Part shown: positions 23,707 to 24,898 of the stretch, one piece after another
How positions within the stretch are numbered: the stretch's first letter is position 1
Layout: each line of letters opens with the position of its first letter
Assembly: GCA_003221825.1 (NCBI GenBank)
Contig: QHUE01000176.1
Coordinates: 1-24,898 of the forward strand
Direction of reading: 5' to 3'
Origin: Gemmatimonadota bacterium
Lineage (GTDB): Bacteria; Gemmatimonadota; Gemmatimonadetes; Gemmatimonadales; GWC2-71-9
Length of the DNA: 24,898 nucleotides
Translations under genes and position numbers: made by a program
Notes under the pieces: model-generated
What the model was told of the DNA's origin: nothing
The model's database searches: none
Seen by the model: the letters and a program-made list of their open reading frames with translations, nothing else

Positions 23707-24898
23707 TCAGTACATCCCGCCCATGCCACCGCCGCCGGGCATCGCGGGCATCTTCTCCTTCTCCTTCTTCTCCACCACCACGCACTCGGTGGTGAGGAGC
23801 AGTCCCGCGATGGACGCGGCGTTCTGCAGCGCGGTGCGGGTGACCTTGGTGGGGTCGATGACGCCGGCCGCGACCAGATCCTCGTACTCGTCGGTCTGGG
23901 CGTTGTAGCCGAAGTTGAGCTTGGCCGACTCCTTCACCTTCCCGACGACGATCGCGCCCTCGGCGCCCGCGTTCTGAACGATGATCCGGATTGGTTCCTC
24001 GAGCGCCCGGCGGACGATCTCGATGCCGGTCTTCTCGTCGTCATCGGCGCCCCTGACCTTCTCGAGGGGCTTCCGGCACCACAAGAGCGCGACCCCGCCG
24101 CCCGGCACGATGCCCTCCTCGACCGCGGCGCGGGTCGCGTGCAGTGCGTCTTCGACCCGGGCCTTCTTCTCCTTCATTTCGGTCTCGGTGGCCGCACCCA
24201 CATTGATGACCGCGACCCCGCCCGCGAGCTTCGCGAGCCGCTCCTGCAGCTTCTCCTTGTCATAGTCCGACGTGGACTTCTCGATCGCGGCCTTGATCTG
24301 GCTGATGCGACCCTGGATATCGGCCTGCTTGCCCTTGCCGCCGATCAGCGTTGTGTTGTCCTTATCCACCAAGATGCGCTTGACGTGGCCGAGATCGTCG
24401 AGCACGGTGTTCTCAAGCTTGAGGCCCAGCTCCTCGGAGATCACCTTGCCCGCTGTGACGGTCGCGATGTCCGTGAGCATCTCCTTGCGCCGGTCGCCGA
24501 AGCCCGGGGCCTTGACCGCGCAGACTTTCAGCGTGCCACGCAACTTGTTGACCACCAGCGTCGCCAGCGCCTCCCCCTCCACGTCCTCGGCGATGATGAG
24601 CAACGGCTTGCCCGACTGCGCCACCTTCTCGAGGACTGGCAGCAGGTCCTTCATGGTGGAGATTTTCTTTTCGTGCACCAGGACGTAGGCGTCCTCGAGC
24701 ACGGCCTCCATCTTCTCCGGATCGGTGATGAAGTAGGGCGACAGGTAGCCGCGGTCGAACTGCATCCCGTCCACCGTCTCGAGCGTGGTCTCGAGACCCT
24801 TTGCCTCCTCCACCGTGATCACGCCGTCCTTACCCACCTTCTCCATCGCGTCGGCGATCTTGTCGCCGATCTCCTTGTCCCCATTGGCGGAGATGGTG
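23707..24898 (-). CDS. groEL: Chaperonin GroEL, C-terminal part (5' end beyond window)
   Basis: About 397 residues, corresponding to roughly E. coli GroEL 150 to the end; the frame is open to the right edge. Landmarks are GMQFDRGYLSPYFI, KPLLIIAEDVEGEALATLVVN, VKAPGFGDRRKEML, SDYDKEKLQERLAKLAGGVAVI, TEMKEKKARVEDALHATRAAVEEGIVPGGGVAL, YNAQTDEYEDLVAAGVIDPTKVTR and a C-terminal PGGGGMGGMY tail. It encodes apical, intermediate and equatorial parts of the ATP-driven folding chamber. The stretch LLWCRKPLEKVRGADDDEKTG, with Trp-Cys after VALL, differs from the usual R-(A/V)-x-x-x-L and may mark a lineage variant or paralogue. The window ends before groES would be reached. Confidence 0.96.
   Translation of the reverse strand, partial: TISANGDKEIGDKIADAMEKVGKDGVITVEEAKGLETTLETVDGMQFDRGYLSPYFITDPEKMEAVLEDAYVLVHEKKISTMKDLLPVLEKVAQSGKPLLIIAEDVEGEALATLVVNKLRGTLKVCAVKAPGFGDRRKEMLTDIATVTAGKVISEELGLKLENTVLDDLGHVKRILVDKDNTTLIGGKGKQADIQGRISQIKAAIEKSTSDYDKEKLQERLAKLAGGVAVINVGAATETEMKEKKARVEDALHATRAAVEEGIVPGGGVALLWCRKPLEKVRGADDDEKTGIEIVRRALEEPIRIIVQNAGAEGAIVVGKVKESAKLNFGYNAQTDEYEDLVAAGVIDPTKVTRTALQNAASIAGLLLTTECVVVEKKEKEKMPAMPGGGGMGGMY

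Overview
The window reads as a GC-rich chromosomal segment of a Gram-negative bacterium, most probably a member of Gemmatimonadota. The basis is a porin with an N-terminal coiled coil, a tripartite exporter, frequent TTG/GTG starts, 4-base stop/start overlaps, and gene content typical of that phylum. The taxonomic call is inference; no 16S gene is present.

Layout. From 3 to 8379 a dense plus-strand run encodes: the C-terminal part of an EnvC-like LytM protein; an HlyD adaptor, ABC ATPase and ABC-2 permease (efflux); a broken pcm; endonuclease IV; and a metal-uptake set made of a small exported Cys/His protein, a porin, a ZnuA-like binding protein and a ZnuB-like permease. From 8356 to 9800 on the minus strand lies a secreted HExxH metallopeptidase gene broken into two frames. 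From 9887 to 14904 a plus-strand operon carries malic enzyme (maeB type), ATP-dependent PEP carboxykinase (pckA) and an HD-domain phosphohydrolase. From 18068 down to 14908 a minus-strand set carries a flippase-like membrane protein (broken), a triple-FHA tail-anchored protein and a PP2C phosphatase. uvrA and an EamA transporter follow on the plus strand (18100-21761), then tRNA-Asn(GTT).

From about 22099 to 23300 the base composition becomes visibly less GC-rich and the content looks accessory. It starts at a tRNA-Pro(GGG) 3' fragment that stops exactly at the edge of the anticodon loop, which is the footprint of a tyrosine-recombinase attachment site. Next come a perfect 11-bp inverted repeat, a plus-strand intrinsic terminator with no gene in front of it, and three small minus-strand genes, one with an XRE-like helix-turn-helix. 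An ABM-like small protein and the C-terminal two thirds of groEL close the window.

The most unusual signal is that four otherwise well-formed genes (ABC-2 permease, pcm, metallopeptidase, flippase) each appear to lack one internal segment, estimated by recalled family architecture at about 60-80 codons. One loss is in frame and three change frame. Either this lineage suffers recurrent short deletions or the assembly has collapsed; read mapping would settle it. I did not find a clearly new defence or biosynthetic system. The best candidates for uncharacterised biology are the small Cys/His protein of the metal-uptake operon, the triple-FHA/PP2C/flippase set, and the small-gene cassette beside the tRNA scar.
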